DNA of 29,258 nt from an uncultured Prevotella sp. (GCA_937898715.1 CALEKA010000047.1:1-29258), one strand, 5' to 3'. Shown: positions 17,001 to 26,214, counted from the first letter of the stretch. Notes: generated from the sequence alone by a model not told the origin. A program made the numbers and translations.

Positions 17001-19222
17001 CGCTTCATGATTTTGAAGTTCTTGAAATATACCTCAAGGTCGTTTCCGCTCACGTTGGTGATGCGAAGCTTTGAGGCATTCATACCGCCAAGCTCGTTGC
17101 CCGTATGGATCACGGGGTCGGTCTCAGCATAGTGGAGCAAACTCACGGGGGTCCACTTACCGTCCTTATAAAGTTCGAGCTTGAAGCTCTTGGCTACATT
17201 GGTCACACCGAAGTTGAACTCCATACCTGCAAACGTGATATCGCGATCGCCCTCAATCGTAAACTGTGCATCCTTAGGCCACTTAATCACCTCGAGCGAG
17301 GGTGATACCGTGACTTCATTGCCACGTACGGAGATGGGCAGCAGGGCAAGTTGCGGCACGTTGGTCTCGATCTTGTAGGGATTGTATTCGGCAGAGTTGA
17401 TCAGCTTGGTGCCATTGACAGCATTATAGGAATCGGTGGCTTGGGCAAAGAGCTTATTGAGCGTGGGAAGCATCACCTTGGTGGCCACCTTAATGCCGGG
17501 CTGGAGAGCATGACGCACATCGGAGTTTTCGAGTGCATACATCTGCTCCTGGATGGAGCGTGCCTGGTCATAGAAGTTCTTAAACGAGGGGTATGCCTCT
17601 GCTGTGGCAGAAGTGGCTTGCGTCAGCGCCATTGAGCATACTGCCACGCCGTAGTCGCCCACGTTCTTGGCTTGAAGCAACCACGGACGGAGTTCGCGCA
17701 CGAGTTCGGGATTTTCCTTATCTGCCAAAAGGATGTCGGCAGCCATCTTGAGATCAAGGCTCTTCTGCAAGAGCTGCATCACCGACTCCTTGTCGCCCTT
17801 GAGTGCGGCCTCAGCGAGTGACTTGAGTTCGTCGCCTTCTTCACGACGGAAGCCGTGGCCGTTGGGACCGAGGTCCTTGTTGTAGAGCGCAAAGGTACGG
17901 AGGGCTTGATAGTTGCCGGGAAGGACGGCTTTGAGAGCCTTTTCCCAATCGGCCTTATAATCGTAGGCCTTCATGTTCCACGTATAGTCGGCTATGCCGT
18001 AGAGGGCTATTTTCGAAGCCTCAGCATGTTCCATAGGGTTGGATACGAAGCCTGAGAGGTCGGTGGCAATATCCTGACCATTACCATAAGCCGGACCGAG
18101 GAGTACGTGGTCACGTACGAAATCGCTCACGGGGAAATTCCACCAGATGTAGGCCTTGCGGTCGATGCGTTGGTTGATCCACTCCATGCTTTCCTTGTCG
18201 ATGCAGTGCACCACGGAGTTGCCTGTCCACATGATCTGTACGCTCTTGTTCATCTTCGTACCGAGGGTGCGCAGATAGCCCTTCTCGTCGTTGGCCCATG
18301 CGCGATTGTACTCCGTGGGACACATCACGAGCGGACGCACACCCTTGTGGGTTTTGACAAAATGGTCGTCTACGTAGTTGAGCAGTTCGGCCTGCTTATC
18401 TGCCTTGGCGCCCTCGCCCCAGATATCGTCGAAGAATACGGCAAACGAACGCACGCCGAGCTTGTACATATCTTCAAACTTCTTCACCAAAGCATCTCTG
18501 TCGGCTGTGGTCCACTTGATGTCGATGCCCGGATGGATGGCCCAGTAGAAGTTTACACCACACTGCTTGGCATGCTCGTTGAGTTCCTGAATGCGTTTTG
18601 CATCTTCTTCAGGATAGGGCACGCGCCAATGGTCGCGGTGGTAGGGATCGTCCTTCGGACCATAGATGTATACGTTCATCTTGTTGCGTCCGTAGAAGTC
18701 GATCTGGCTCAGTCGGGCCTTGTGGCTCCAGGGTGTTCCGTAGAATCCTTCTACAGTTCCGCGGAAGGGCACGTCGGGCCAATCCTTTATGGTGCAAGTT
18801 TCAAGTTTACCCTCTGCCACAGAAGCCAAGAGGGTCTGCACGCCATAGTAGAGCCCCGTCTCATCGCTACCTACGATGGTTACGCCCTTGTCGGTGATCT
18901 CCATGTAGTAGCCTTCTGCCTGCGAGGGTGCATGCTTAGCCACCTTGCTTACGGCCTTATCGCCCTTCACACCGATGGTCACAGCGAACTTGGCTCCAGC
19001 ATCGTACTTCACAAGCTTTGACGCTTGGAGTGCCTTCTCTGCGATACAGCCCGTACGCTGCTTGTCGCTCACTACTTTCCACGAAGTGGGGGCGGCAATG
19101 ATGCCTTTCTTAGCTTTCTCCACCTGCTGCGGTACGGGATTGACTAAGCTGATTTGTGCATGGGCTGTGCCCGCTCCAAGCGCGGCAAACAGCAGAGTTG
19201 CACCTAAGATTGTATGTTTCAT
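16997..19222 (-). CDS. GH84 beta-N-acetylglucosaminidase (O-GlcNAcase type), secreted
   Basis: This 741-residue exported glycoside hydrolase removes terminal beta-linked GlcNAc by substrate-assisted catalysis. Layout: signal peptide 1-22 (cleaved after AHA); an N-terminal alpha/beta domain of the GH20b type (30-145); the (beta/alpha)8 catalytic domain from VPFRGTVEGFYGTPW (151-165) with the catalytic Asp pair FFDDIWG (D265, D266); a helical domain; and a C-terminal beta-sandwich of about 130 residues (FTIEGDRDITFAGMEF). Length and order match the well-studied Bacteroides GH84 enzyme. It probably acts in the periplasm or on the cell surface on host mucin or glycoprotein GlcNAc. It overlaps udk at its 3' end. 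Confidence 0.93.
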   Translation of the reverse strand: MKHTILGATLLFAALGAGTAHAQISLVNPVPQQVEKAKKGIIAAPTSWKVVSDKQRTGCIAEKALQASKLVKYDAGAKFAVTIGVKGDKAVSKVAKHAPSQAEGYYMEITDKGVTIVGSDETGLYYGVQTLLASVAEGKLETCTIKDWPDVPFRGTVEGFYGTPWSHKARLSQIDFYGRNKMNVYIYGPKDDPYHRDHWRVPYPEEDAKRIQELNEHAKQCGVNFYWAIHPGIDIKWTTADRDALVKKFEDMYKLGVRSFAVFFDDIWGEGAKADKQAELLNYVDDHFVKTHKGVRPLVMCPTEYNRAWANDEKGYLRTLGTKMNKSVQIMWTGNSVVHCIDKESMEWINQRIDRKAYIWWNFPVSDFVRDHVLLGPAYGNGQDIATDLSGFVSNPMEHAEASKIALYGIADYTWNMKAYDYKADWEKALKAVLPGNYQALRTFALYNKDLGPNGHGFRREEGDELKSLAEAALKGDKESVMQLLQKSLDLKMAADILLADKENPELVRELRPWLLQAKNVGDYGVAVCSMALTQATSATAEAYPSFKNFYDQARSIQEQMYALENSDVRHALQPGIKVATKVMLPTLNKLFAQATDSYNAVNGTKLINSAEYNPYKIETNVPQLALLPISVRGNEVTVSPSLEVIKWPKDAQFTIEGDRDITFAGMEFNFGVTNVAKSFKLELYKDGKWTPVSLLHYAETDPVIHTGNELGGMNASKLRITNVSGNDLEVYFKNFKIMKR

Positions 19223-19260
19223 ATCGGATTGTGTTTGCTATATTTAGTTTTGAGGGGGGG

Positions 19261-19397
19261 AGTTTGGAGGTTAGTTTGGAGTTTGGAGGTTATGAGGTTA
19301 TAAGGTTACCTTAAGTTCATGATACGATAAGAAGCCGTAAAGTGACATTATAACCTTATAACCTCCAAACTTAAAACTTACCTTAAACCTCCAAACT
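19261..19397. repeat. Nested inverted repeat between mnmA and the GH84 gene
   Basis: Outer arms AGTTTGGAGGTT (19261-19272) and AACCTCCAAACT (19386-19397) are exact complements. The inner right arm (19351-19370) is complementary to 19281-19308, apart from an 8-bp duplication (GAGGTTAT) in the left arm. The whole could form a long cruciform or RNA hairpin at the end of the mnmA message. No gene lies in 19223-19420. Confidence 0.8.
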
Positions 19398-19429
19398 CGT
19401 TTCTGACTCGACTCGCCGAGTCAGAAACG
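19398..19429 (-). terminator. Hairpin containing the mnmA stop codon
   Basis: A 13-bp perfect stem (CGTTTCTGACTCG/CGAGTCAGAAACG) with a 6-nt loop includes the mnmA TGA in its first arm. There is no T-run after it, so intrinsic termination is uncertain; it may instead protect the 3' end of the message. Confidence 0.5.
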
Positions 19430-20497
19430 GATCTCCCCACTTCCCGCACATATCTTGCCGTCGGCAGTATAGAGCACGCCAAACTGACCAGGAGCGATGC
19501 CCTGCACGGGAGTGGGCGAAGTGATGAGGAAACGGCCATCGGCTTGGCGCGTCAAGTGGCCTGGACGTGGGCGCTCCGTGTGGCGTATCTTAAAGAGGAC
19601 ATCGGTCTCAGCAGCACCCTTCCATGGATCGGCGGTGATGAAGTGAAAACCTGTCAAGTGGAACTCGTTGCCATACAGTCCATGACACGACTCGGTATGC
19701 GACACGTAGATAATGTTCTTCTCTATGTCCTTATCGGTTACAAACCAAGGACCGCCACCAAGGCCAAGTCCCTTACGCTGACCTACGGTATGGAACCAAT
19801 AGCCCTTATGCATACCAATGACACGACCTGTCTCACGCTCTATCACCTCTCCCTCGCGTTCACCAAGGAGCGTACGCAAGTAGTCATTATAATTGATCTT
19901 ACCTAAGAAGCAGATTCCCTGACTGTCGCGACGGTGGGCAGGAGCCAAACGCTCACGCTCGGCTATCTCGCGCACCTCGTGCTTGAGCAGATGGCCGATG
20001 GGGAAGCAGAGTTTCTCGGCTTGCACGTCAGTGAGTTGCGAAAGAAAGTCTGATTGGTCCTTCACAGGGTCGGGAGCGGGAGCCAAGTAGAGCTGACCTG
20101 AAGGGTCGTGGTAGGTCTGGGCATAGTGCCCCGTGGCTATATAGTCGTATACATAGCCTGCCTTCTCTTCGAATGCGCCAAACTTGATGAGACGATTACA
20201 CATCACGTCGGGGTTGGGAGTAAGGCCGCGCTTAATGCGCTCCACGACGTAGGCCGTCACACGATTGTGGTACTCTTGCTGCAAATCGACCACTTCGAGA
20301 TGAAGCCCGTATTTCTTAGCAGTGAGCGTAGACAGCTCTATGTCTTCTTCTGCCGAACAAGAGGTGCCCTCGCCCTGCATGCCTATCTTTATATAAAAGA
20401 GATCGGGCTTAATGCCTTGCTCACACATCATGTGACAAGCCACGGCGCTATCTACACCACCCGATATAAGGAGTGAATATTTCTTGGATGATTGCAT
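19421..20497 (-). CDS. mnmA: tRNA-specific 2-thiouridylase
   Basis: This 358-residue cytoplasmic enzyme makes 2-thiouridine at wobble U34 of tRNA for Lys, Glu and Gln, adenylating the base and transferring sulfur. Evidence: PP-loop ISGGVDSAVA near the start, catalytic Cys100 in NPDVMCNRLIKF, Cys196 in DSQGICFLG, and the VGQRKGLGLGG motif with a C-terminal beta-barrel. The frame extends upstream to a TTG at 20524, but that codon lies inside a -7 promoter box, so the ATG at 20497 is chosen. It is divergent from the sensor kinase gene. Bacteroidales often carry more than one MnmA paralogue. Confidence 0.93.
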   Translation of the reverse strand: MQSSKKYSLLISGGVDSAVACHMMCEQGIKPDLFYIKIGMQGEGTSCSAEEDIELSTLTAKKYGLHLEVVDLQQEYHNRVTAYVVERIKRGLTPNPDVMCNRLIKFGAFEEKAGYVYDYIATGHYAQTYHDPSGQLYLAPAPDPVKDQSDFLSQLTDVQAEKLCFPIGHLLKHEVREIAERERLAPAHRRDSQGICFLGKINYNDYLRTLLGEREGEVIERETGRVIGMHKGYWFHTVGQRKGLGLGGGPWFVTDKDIEKNIIYVSHTESCHGLYGNEFHLTGFHFITADPWKGAAETDVLFKIRHTERPRPGHLTRQADGRFLITSPTPVQGIAPGQFGVLYTADGKICAGSGEIRF

Positions 20498-20521
20498 TAC
20501 GCATACTTTTGGTAAGTTATG

Positions 20522-20529
20522 CAAACTTA
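20522..20529 (-). promoter_or_regulatory. mnmA -7 box
   Basis: TAAGTTTG on the minus strand matches the Bacteroidetes -7 consensus 25 nt ahead of the chosen mnmA ATG. No clear -33 TTTG is present. Confidence 0.5.
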
Positions 20530-20568
20530 CGAAAAACTTTTCTTTTCTTCTACTCTACCCTTTATTAG

Positions 20569-20600
20569 TTTGTACTTATACATACTTTTTAATATCTTTG
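20569..20600 (+). promoter_or_regulatory. Promoter of the sensor kinase gene
   Basis: TTTG (20569-20572), a 20-nt spacer and TATCTTTG (20593-20600) match the consensus; the start codon follows 46 nt later. Confidence 0.7.
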
Positions 20601-20646
20601 TATGCATAAACGACGCATTATTCTTGAATCGATCCATATTTAATAC

Positions 20647-22542
20647 ATGAAAAGACGTTCTCTCATCCTCAGTCTATTTGTCACGATGGCTATGCAGGGC
20701 ATAGCGCAATCTGCTTCTCTTCCTCAATTATTGAAGCAGGCTCACAATGCTAAAGGCAAGCCTAATAGCCATCTATACGTAGAGATAGCACGGGCTTGGT
20801 TAGGCACAAGTCCCGACTCTACCATAAAGTATGCCGACGCTGCAGCACGCATGAAGCCGCAAGGTACAGACATCATTCATATAGAAGCTGCACGTGGAGA
20901 AGCTCTCCTGGCGAAAGGTGAAACGGAGAAAGCGCTCAAGCATTTCACGAAAGCACGCTCCGTGGCTGAAAGTCAGCACAACAGTTTCGAGAAATTTAAT
21001 CAGATGTGCAGCATGGGCATATGCCTCAGCCGATTGCAAAAGTTCGACGAAGCGCAGAAACTCTACGAACAAGTGATCAACTATGGCATTAAGCACAGCC
21101 GCATGCTTGCCTTCTCTGGTTATCAGAACTATGGTGTGCTTTGCAGCCGCATAGGACGCACTGCCGACTGTGAGAAGATGCTTCGCAATGCATTGAAGTA
21201 TGAAGATGCTGCCGACGATGTAAGCCTGCGCGTCTCTGTCTACTCTGGATTAGGCTCGATCCTTACCTATAATCCGCAGACGTTTGGAGAAGCGGAAAAA
21301 TTTCTCCAGCAAGGCATGAACATCGCTCGTAAAGCTCACGAGCCACTGGCAGAGGCCAACTGCATTTCGCCGCTCATCTCGCTCCTTACGCAACTTCCCA
21401 ATCGCTATGGCGAGATCCCGGGACTGATTGCCCGCGCCGATGCAATCGTCAAGGGCGCAGCACCGAGTGGTTCGGAGCGTATGCAGCTCGAGCATGCCAA
21501 GGTCAACTATTATTTCGTGACGAAGCAATGGAAGCTTGCTCTGCAAAGCGCATTGATGCTCTACGAGAACGGCCCCGCTGTATCCTCCGAACGCGACAAA
21601 ATCATGCTAATGACAGCAAGGGCTTACGAGGGTGTAGGACAAACGGAGCGTGCTTGCTACTTCTATCGAGAGGCTTACTACATCGGCGACTCCATACATC
21701 AGCTCAACGTGCAGCAGCAAGCAGCCGATGCTGCCGCTCGCTATGATGCTAAGGAAAAAGAACTCAAGATAGCCAACCTTCAGAAGGTGGCAGCACAGAA
21801 TGAAGCTCATCAATGGAGACTCACTGCTTGGGTAGTGGCGCTTTGCATTGTGCTCATATCACTATGTATTGGGGTCATGCAGTGGCGCCGACACTTGAAG
21901 CGTAAGTTCGAACTTGCCGAGGCGAAACGTTACATTGATGGATTGGAGAACGAGCGTAAGCGCTTAGCGCAAGAACTGCACGATGGCATCTGCAACGACC
22001 TCCTCGTAGCAGAGATGCAACTTTCCTCTACCGACGACGTGAAAGAAGCTGCTCGCATGCTCAACACGGCTCGAGGCGACATTCGCCACATCTCCCACGA
22101 ACTTATGCCTCCCAATATGCAGTTTGCTTCGCTCAGTCAGATGCTACAAGCTTATGCCTTCAAGCTTGCCGACATGAAGCAGGCAGAGACAGCATTCGAA
22201 TATGACAAGGCCTACGATTGGTCGTTGCTCCCGCAACAAATTGGCTACCAACTCTATCGTATCACGCAGGAACTTGTGAGCAATCTCATGAAGCATGGAA
22301 AGCCTTCATTCCTACGCATTGCATTGCACCACACGCCAGAGAAAATCACAGAACTCTGCATTGAGAGCGATGGATTCCCTACGGGAGAAACCAACAAAGA
22401 TACCCCAAAAGATTCCTCATCGGATGGCATCGGCCTTCGTTCCATACACGAGAGGATCAAAAGTATAGGTGCAGAAATGAGCATAGATGGACAGAAAATA
22501 TGCATCAGATGCAGTGAAAATACGAAAGAAGTAGGCAATTAA
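20647..22542 (+). CDS. Sensor histidine kinase with periplasmic TPR domain
   Basis: This 631-residue inner-membrane kinase senses an unknown signal and phosphorylates a partner regulator. Layout: signal sequence or first membrane segment (1-21, ending GIAQ); a periplasmic region of about 330 residues made of TPR-like helical pairs (AAARGEALLAKGETEKALKH is typical); a coiled segment (360-390); one membrane helix (391-411); the HisKA_3 dimerisation domain with phospho-acceptor H445 in LAQELHDGICND; and a HATPase_c domain with N-box Asn546, a weak second ATP-lid motif (ESDGFPTG in place of DNG) and DGIGL (593-597). This architecture belongs to the LuxR-type two-component family common in Bacteroidales. 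Its partner follows on the same strand after 204 bp. Confidence 0.9.
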   Translation: MKRRSLILSLFVTMAMQGIAQSASLPQLLKQAHNAKGKPNSHLYVEIARAWLGTSPDSTIKYADAAARMKPQGTDIIHIEAARGEALLAKGETEKALKHFTKARSVAESQHNSFEKFNQMCSMGICLSRLQKFDEAQKLYEQVINYGIKHSRMLAFSGYQNYGVLCSRIGRTADCEKMLRNALKYEDAADDVSLRVSVYSGLGSILTYNPQTFGEAEKFLQQGMNIARKAHEPLAEANCISPLISLLTQLPNRYGEIPGLIARADAIVKGAAPSGSERMQLEHAKVNYYFVTKQWKLALQSALMLYENGPAVSSERDKIMLMTARAYEGVGQTERACYFYREAYYIGDSIHQLNVQQQAADAAARYDAKEKELKIANLQKVAAQNEAHQWRLTAWVVALCIVLISLCIGVMQWRRHLKRKFELAEAKRYIDGLENERKRLAQELHDGICNDLLVAEMQLSSTDDVKEAARMLNTARGDIRHISHELMPPNMQFASLSQMLQAYAFKLADMKQAETAFEYDKAYDWSLLPQQIGYQLYRITQELVSNLMKHGKPSFLRIALHHTPEKITELCIESDGFPTGETNKDTPKDSSSDGIGLRSIHERIKSIGAEMSIDGQKICIRCSENTKEVGN

Positions 22543-22589
22543 CGTGCTTTATCATTATTTCTAATGAAATTTATGTGACGGCAATAACG

Positions 22590-22597
22590 TACTTTTG
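22590..22597 (+). promoter_or_regulatory. -7 box of the response regulator gene
   Basis: TACTTTTG matches the -7 consensus 150 bp upstream of the regulator ATG. The -33 is poor. If used, it gives a long leader that contains the phased repeats. Confidence 0.45.
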
Positions 22598-22628
22598 CAT
22601 CGAATTAACAGACGGAGTAGCTCCTTTA

Positions 22629-22749
22629 CGCAGAACGCCAACTACCACAAACGTTTCAAACGTCTAAGAAGCGCAGAACGCCACTCTCGGGTAAAACATT
22701 TCGTGTTTCAAGATCGCAGAGCGCTCCGCCCCTATCGAAAAATTTCATG
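22629..22749 (+). repeat. Three 43-bp-phased leader repeats before the response regulator gene
   Basis: CGCAGAACGCCA begins at 22629 and 22672, and a variant CGCAGAGCGC begins at 22715; both spacings are exactly 43 bp. Each unit's variable part holds a short self-complementary segment (ACGTTT-C-AAACGT; AAACA-TTTCG-TGTTT; GAAA-AA-TTTC). The array would lie in the mRNA leader and runs up to the start codon. Confidence 0.7.
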
Positions 22750-23427
22750 CAGAAAAAACTCAAAGTACTGATATGCGATGATCATGCCATCCTCTTGGAA
22801 GGATTGAAAGCATGCCTACAGCGTATGCCGTTTATAGGTAGCGTAGTCGTGAGCAATAATCCTGCAGACGCCTTAGACCTACTGAAAGACCATGCTTCAA
22901 GCATAGACCTTTGCATCACCGACCTTGACTTCTACCAAGAGAATTCAGGGCTTCATCTTATTGACTACATACGAGAGCACGCTCACTCCACCAGTACTCT
23001 GGTATACACCTCGCACGAAGAGATATGGAATATCAATGCGATTATGCATGCTGGTGTGGATGGTGTGGTGTTTAAGAGCTGCACTCCCGATGAATTACAG
23101 CATGCTATCCGTTGTATCTGCGATGGCGATAAATATTTCTGTGAGCGTTTTCAGCAATTGGTGCGCCACATCGAAATGCAAATTCCCGATACGACGGATC
23201 ATCTCACAACACAGGAAACAAACGTTTTGCATCTCCTTGCGCGTGGCCTACGAGCTGGAGAAATTGCAGAAGAGCTCCACGTATCAGTCAATACGGTGAA
23301 TACGCACAAGGCTCATCTCTTATCCAAATTCAATGCTTCTAATACTACGGAACTTATCATCAAAGCTTTTGTAAAAGGTATCGTAGAGCTTAAGTTGCAG
23401 AAGAATGCTCCCTCTGGGGGAAGATAA
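22747..23427 (+). CDS. LuxR/NarL-type response regulator
   Basis: This 226-residue cytoplasmic transcription factor is the likely partner of the upstream TPR kinase. The receiver domain spans 1-125 with acidic pocket D11/D12, phospho-acceptor D59 in CITDLDF, a Thr/Ser switch near LVYTS and Lys110 in VVFKS. The LuxR-type helix-turn-helix spans about 150-212 (LTTQETNVLHLLARGL, then EIAEELHVSVNTVNTHKAHLLSKF). All phosphotransfer residues are present. The 204-bp gap to the kinase gene contains a -7 box and phased repeats, so the regulator may also be made independently of the kinase. Confidence 0.92.
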   Translation: MQKKLKVLICDDHAILLEGLKACLQRMPFIGSVVVSNNPADALDLLKDHASSIDLCITDLDFYQENSGLHLIDYIREHAHSTSTLVYTSHEEIWNINAIMHAGVDGVVFKSCTPDELQHAIRCICDGDKYFCERFQQLVRHIEMQIPDTTDHLTTQETNVLHLLARGLRAGEIAEELHVSVNTVNTHKAHLLSKFNASNTTELIIKAFVKGIVELKLQKNAPSGGR

Positions 23428-23472
23428 GGGAGGAAAGAAAACTCTATAAAGAAGAGGAAACAACATATTGAG

Positions 23473-23627
23473 GATGACGCGTCCCCGCGTTGGCATTATG
23501 TGGCTGAAAGAGGTAGATTTATAATTCTTTCATTGCTATGCCGACGCGGGGACGCGTCGCCCCCAGTAGACTCTAAAAGACTGATTGCTCGCTGGGCATG
23601 CCGACGCGAGGACGTGTCGCCCACAAG
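23473..23627. repeat. Three REP-like palindromes between the regulator gene and ppiD
   Basis: Copies lie at 23473-23495 (plus, partial), 23539-23566 (minus) and 23599-23627 (minus). The first two carry a GGGA loop and face each other as an inverted pair; the third has the AGGA loop and one change in the stem (CGTGTC). Confidence 0.85.
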
Positions 23628-23706
23628 ACTGGATAAAAGTTCACTTTATATTAGGGTAAAAGTATACTCATTATATATATTACGATCATGCCGGACATGT
23701 ACTGCA

Positions 23707-23745
23707 AAAGCGCCCCGTAAGATTTTGCATCTTACGGGGCGCTTT
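23707..23745. terminator. Strong hairpin terminator between convergent genes
   Basis: A 16-bp perfect stem (AAAGCGCCCCGTAAGA against TCTTACGGGGCGCTTT) with a 7-nt loop. It ends in TTT on the plus side and, by symmetry, on the minus side, so it can serve both the regulator gene and ppiD. Confidence 0.85.
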
Positions 23746-23776
23746 GCGTTGTATAAAATACTATATGTACTACGGA

Positions 23777-25969
23777 TTAGAATTCGTAGCGATGATCTAC
23801 GAGCTTAGCCTTGTGGAGGATAAGATAGTTGAATGCTGAAGAGTAAGCACGCTGTCCGCTCGTCTGTGCTACCTGTGCCATTTCGCTTGCTGCATCATAC
23901 TTGTCGGCGGTCTTGCTCTGACCAGTAACCTTCACGATGTAGATGGCTGCTGCACCCTGTACGAGACTTGAGCACTTGTTGACGCCCGTCTTAGCGATGA
24001 CGCCAGAAAGCTTGGGTTCGGGCACGTTGATACCATTTACCATAGCATAGCCAGCCATTGTCTGGTTAGTAAGAGAAGTTACTACAGCGCCCTTGATCTT
24101 CTGCATATCCGCGATGGTCTTCACGTTCTTAGCCATTGCGAGGGCCTTTTCAGCCTTCTTCTGCTGCTTCACTACCATGGTGAGGAAATCCTTCACTTCT
24201 TTGTTGTCCCAGGGGAGGTAACCCTTATCGTTGGTAGCAGTCACGCATACCACGAGGAGGTGGTCGCCGTTACGGCCGCACTCATAGAGCTTAGATACGT
24301 CGCCAGCCTTGGCTTCGTCGAAGATCCAGCGTGCGCAATCCTTAGCACCGCTACCGCCGATCTGTGCAGGGATGACGTTTTGCATGGGTGAATAGCCGGG
24401 GAGGTCGGTTACGGCGTAACCATTCTTAGCGGCGTTCTTTTCGATAGAAGCAGCGTCCTTGTTCTGAGCGAGGAAGCGGTTGAAGCGGCTGAGCTCATCT
24501 TCGTAAGTCTTCTTAGAGAAGTTGAGGGGGCACTTCACTACGGCTACGTTGTACTTCGTCTCCATCTTCTTACGATCGAGCACCTGTACTACGGCTGCGC
24601 CCTGCTCGTTGGAGATAATCTGTGCAGATCCTGCACCGATCTTGCTGAGTTGTGAGAGGTAAGAGGCGGTCTCGTCGTTCAAGCCAAACTGCTCGTACTG
24701 ATTAGAGGTGAGCCAAACAGAGTCAGAACGCTGACCATACTTCTTTGCCAACTCTGCGAAAGATGCGCCACCATTGAGTGCACCGAGGATAGAGTCTACC
24801 TGAGCCTTGCGCTCTGCGGGATCGGTCTTCGTAGAAGCGATCTGACGATAGAGGATTGAGTCGGGAGCTTCTTCCTTAGCGATGAGCTTGAGGGTATTGA
24901 TGGTGTTGTCCTGAGCATTGTAGTAAGCGGGCTTCACGCTGCCTACTGCCATAGAGTCGAGCTGAGCAGCAATGTCGGGATACTGCTGGAAAGCGTTCTT
25001 GCTCAGTGCGAGGTTGCTGTACTGGATTTCAGAGTTAGAAGTGCGAATCACATTGGCTACATCGCTACCATTCTGAAGTTGCTGCTGGAATCCCTGTACC
25101 TTCTTCATGAGGTCGGCACGGTCAGTAGCACTTGCCACTACGTTGACATCGACTACCTTCAGGTCGCGAGTCTCTACGGGAGAGTAGAAGTTTTCCTTAA
25201 ACTGCTCGTAAGCAGCCTTGAGTTCATCGTCGCTTACCTGGATATCCTTATCATTAATGGTGCTATAGGGGAGAGCGGCTACTTGAGCATTCTTCTGAAT
25301 GGTGCGATCGTCGAAGTTCTCCTTTGCAGCGATGGGGTTTGAAACGAATCCCATGGCGAAGAGCACGTTGTACTTATTAGAGAGCAATTCGTTGCGGAGT
25401 TGCTTTTCAGAGAAGTCCCAGATGTTCTTGATCATCTGTACCTGCTCGATGGCTTCGCTCTGCTGAGCCTTCTGTGCATCGGCCAGATACTTGTTGTAGT
25501 TTTTCAAGAAGTCTTGAAGTTGAGCGAGGTCGAATCCGCCCTGTGCATTGCGGAATACGGCTGCCATGGGTTGGAGGCTCTGAGCAGTGCCTTCGCGAAG
25601 TGCTTCCTGCACCTCACCATCGGTCACGAAGATGCCGAGCTTGTCGCACTCGTGCTTGATGACGGTGTTCTGTACGAACTGTTGCCATACCTGCTCGCGG
25701 ATTTGCTCAGTCTGCTGATCGGAGAGTGTTCCGTCCTGACCTTGCATCTGCATCTGCATCTTAACTACATTGCTCTGCTCATCTACCATGCTCTGGAAGT
25801 CTTGGATAGTGAGCTTTTCACCATAAACTTTGCCTACGATGTTGCGATCCATGTTGGATGTAGTCTCCAACGAGCGGAAGAACTCTTCGGCAATGAAAGC
25901 AAAGAGGGCCAAGGCCAGTACGCCTACGAGGAGGGCGCCTTTGCTTCTGATCTTTTGTAATGCTGCCAT
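23777..25969 (-). CDS. ppiD: Membrane-anchored periplasmic peptidyl-prolyl isomerase/chaperone PpiD
   Basis: This 730-residue envelope chaperone assists folding of exported and outer-membrane proteins leaving the Sec translocon. A single N-terminal membrane anchor (11-28) follows AALQKIRSKG. A SurA_N-like helical domain spans about 35-225, with a Gln/Met-rich stretch near 70-80. A parvulin-type domain lies around 365-475 (ASFAELAKKYGQRSD) and a second, more divergent one follows. Length and start sequence match Bacteroidetes PpiD, which is much longer than bacterial SurA. It has its own -7 box and lies downstream of lptC after a 245-bp gap that holds no gene. Confidence 0.92.
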   Translation of the reverse strand: MAALQKIRSKGALLVGVLALALFAFIAEEFFRSLETTSNMDRNIVGKVYGEKLTIQDFQSMVDEQSNVVKMQMQMQGQDGTLSDQQTEQIREQVWQQFVQNTVIKHECDKLGIFVTDGEVQEALREGTAQSLQPMAAVFRNAQGGFDLAQLQDFLKNYNKYLADAQKAQQSEAIEQVQMIKNIWDFSEKQLRNELLSNKYNVLFAMGFVSNPIAAKENFDDRTIQKNAQVAALPYSTINDKDIQVSDDELKAAYEQFKENFYSPVETRDLKVVDVNVVASATDRADLMKKVQGFQQQLQNGSDVANVIRTSNSEIQYSNLALSKNAFQQYPDIAAQLDSMAVGSVKPAYYNAQDNTINTLKLIAKEEAPDSILYRQIASTKTDPAERKAQVDSILGALNGGASFAELAKKYGQRSDSVWLTSNQYEQFGLNDETASYLSQLSKIGAGSAQIISNEQGAAVVQVLDRKKMETKYNVAVVKCPLNFSKKTYEDELSRFNRFLAQNKDAASIEKNAAKNGYAVTDLPGYSPMQNVIPAQIGGSGAKDCARWIFDEAKAGDVSKLYECGRNGDHLLVVCVTATNDKGYLPWDNKEVKDFLTMVVKQQKKAEKALAMAKNVKTIADMQKIKGAVVTSLTNQTMAGYAMVNGINVPEPKLSGVIAKTGVNKCSSLVQGAAAIYIVKVTGQSKTADKYDAASEMAQVAQTSGQRAYSSAFNYLILHKAKLVDHRYEF

Positions 25970-26109
25970 TTAAGTGTTATTATTTATTGTTTTTATTATG
26001 CTGATAAAGGTGTGCGGTGGATGGCGCGCAAGCCTCTCCGAAGCACACAACCCATATTCTTGTCATCACTTCTGAGGAAGCGTATGGGCATAGTTTGGTC
26101 TATTTCGTG

Positions 26110-26117
26110 CAAAGTTA
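26110..26117 (-). promoter_or_regulatory. ppiD -7 box
   Basis: TAACTTTG on the minus strand, 141 bp before the ppiD ATG; no clear TTTG at -33. The leader also has an inverted repeat GTGTGC/GCACAC near 26012-26046. Confidence 0.45.
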
Positions 26118-26214
26118 AAGAAAAAAAAGTACTTTCTGCCGCGTAAGTGCGTTTATTTTTAACACATTAGCGTTCTTTCTCCTTGCACGTTAGGTTTGCA
26201 GGATGATGATTGCC

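Noticed and set aside
20498..20524. Upstream TTG start for mnmA
   Set aside because: The TTG is part of the -7 promoter box TAAGTTTG; the ATG at 20497 places the PP-loop at the normal distance.
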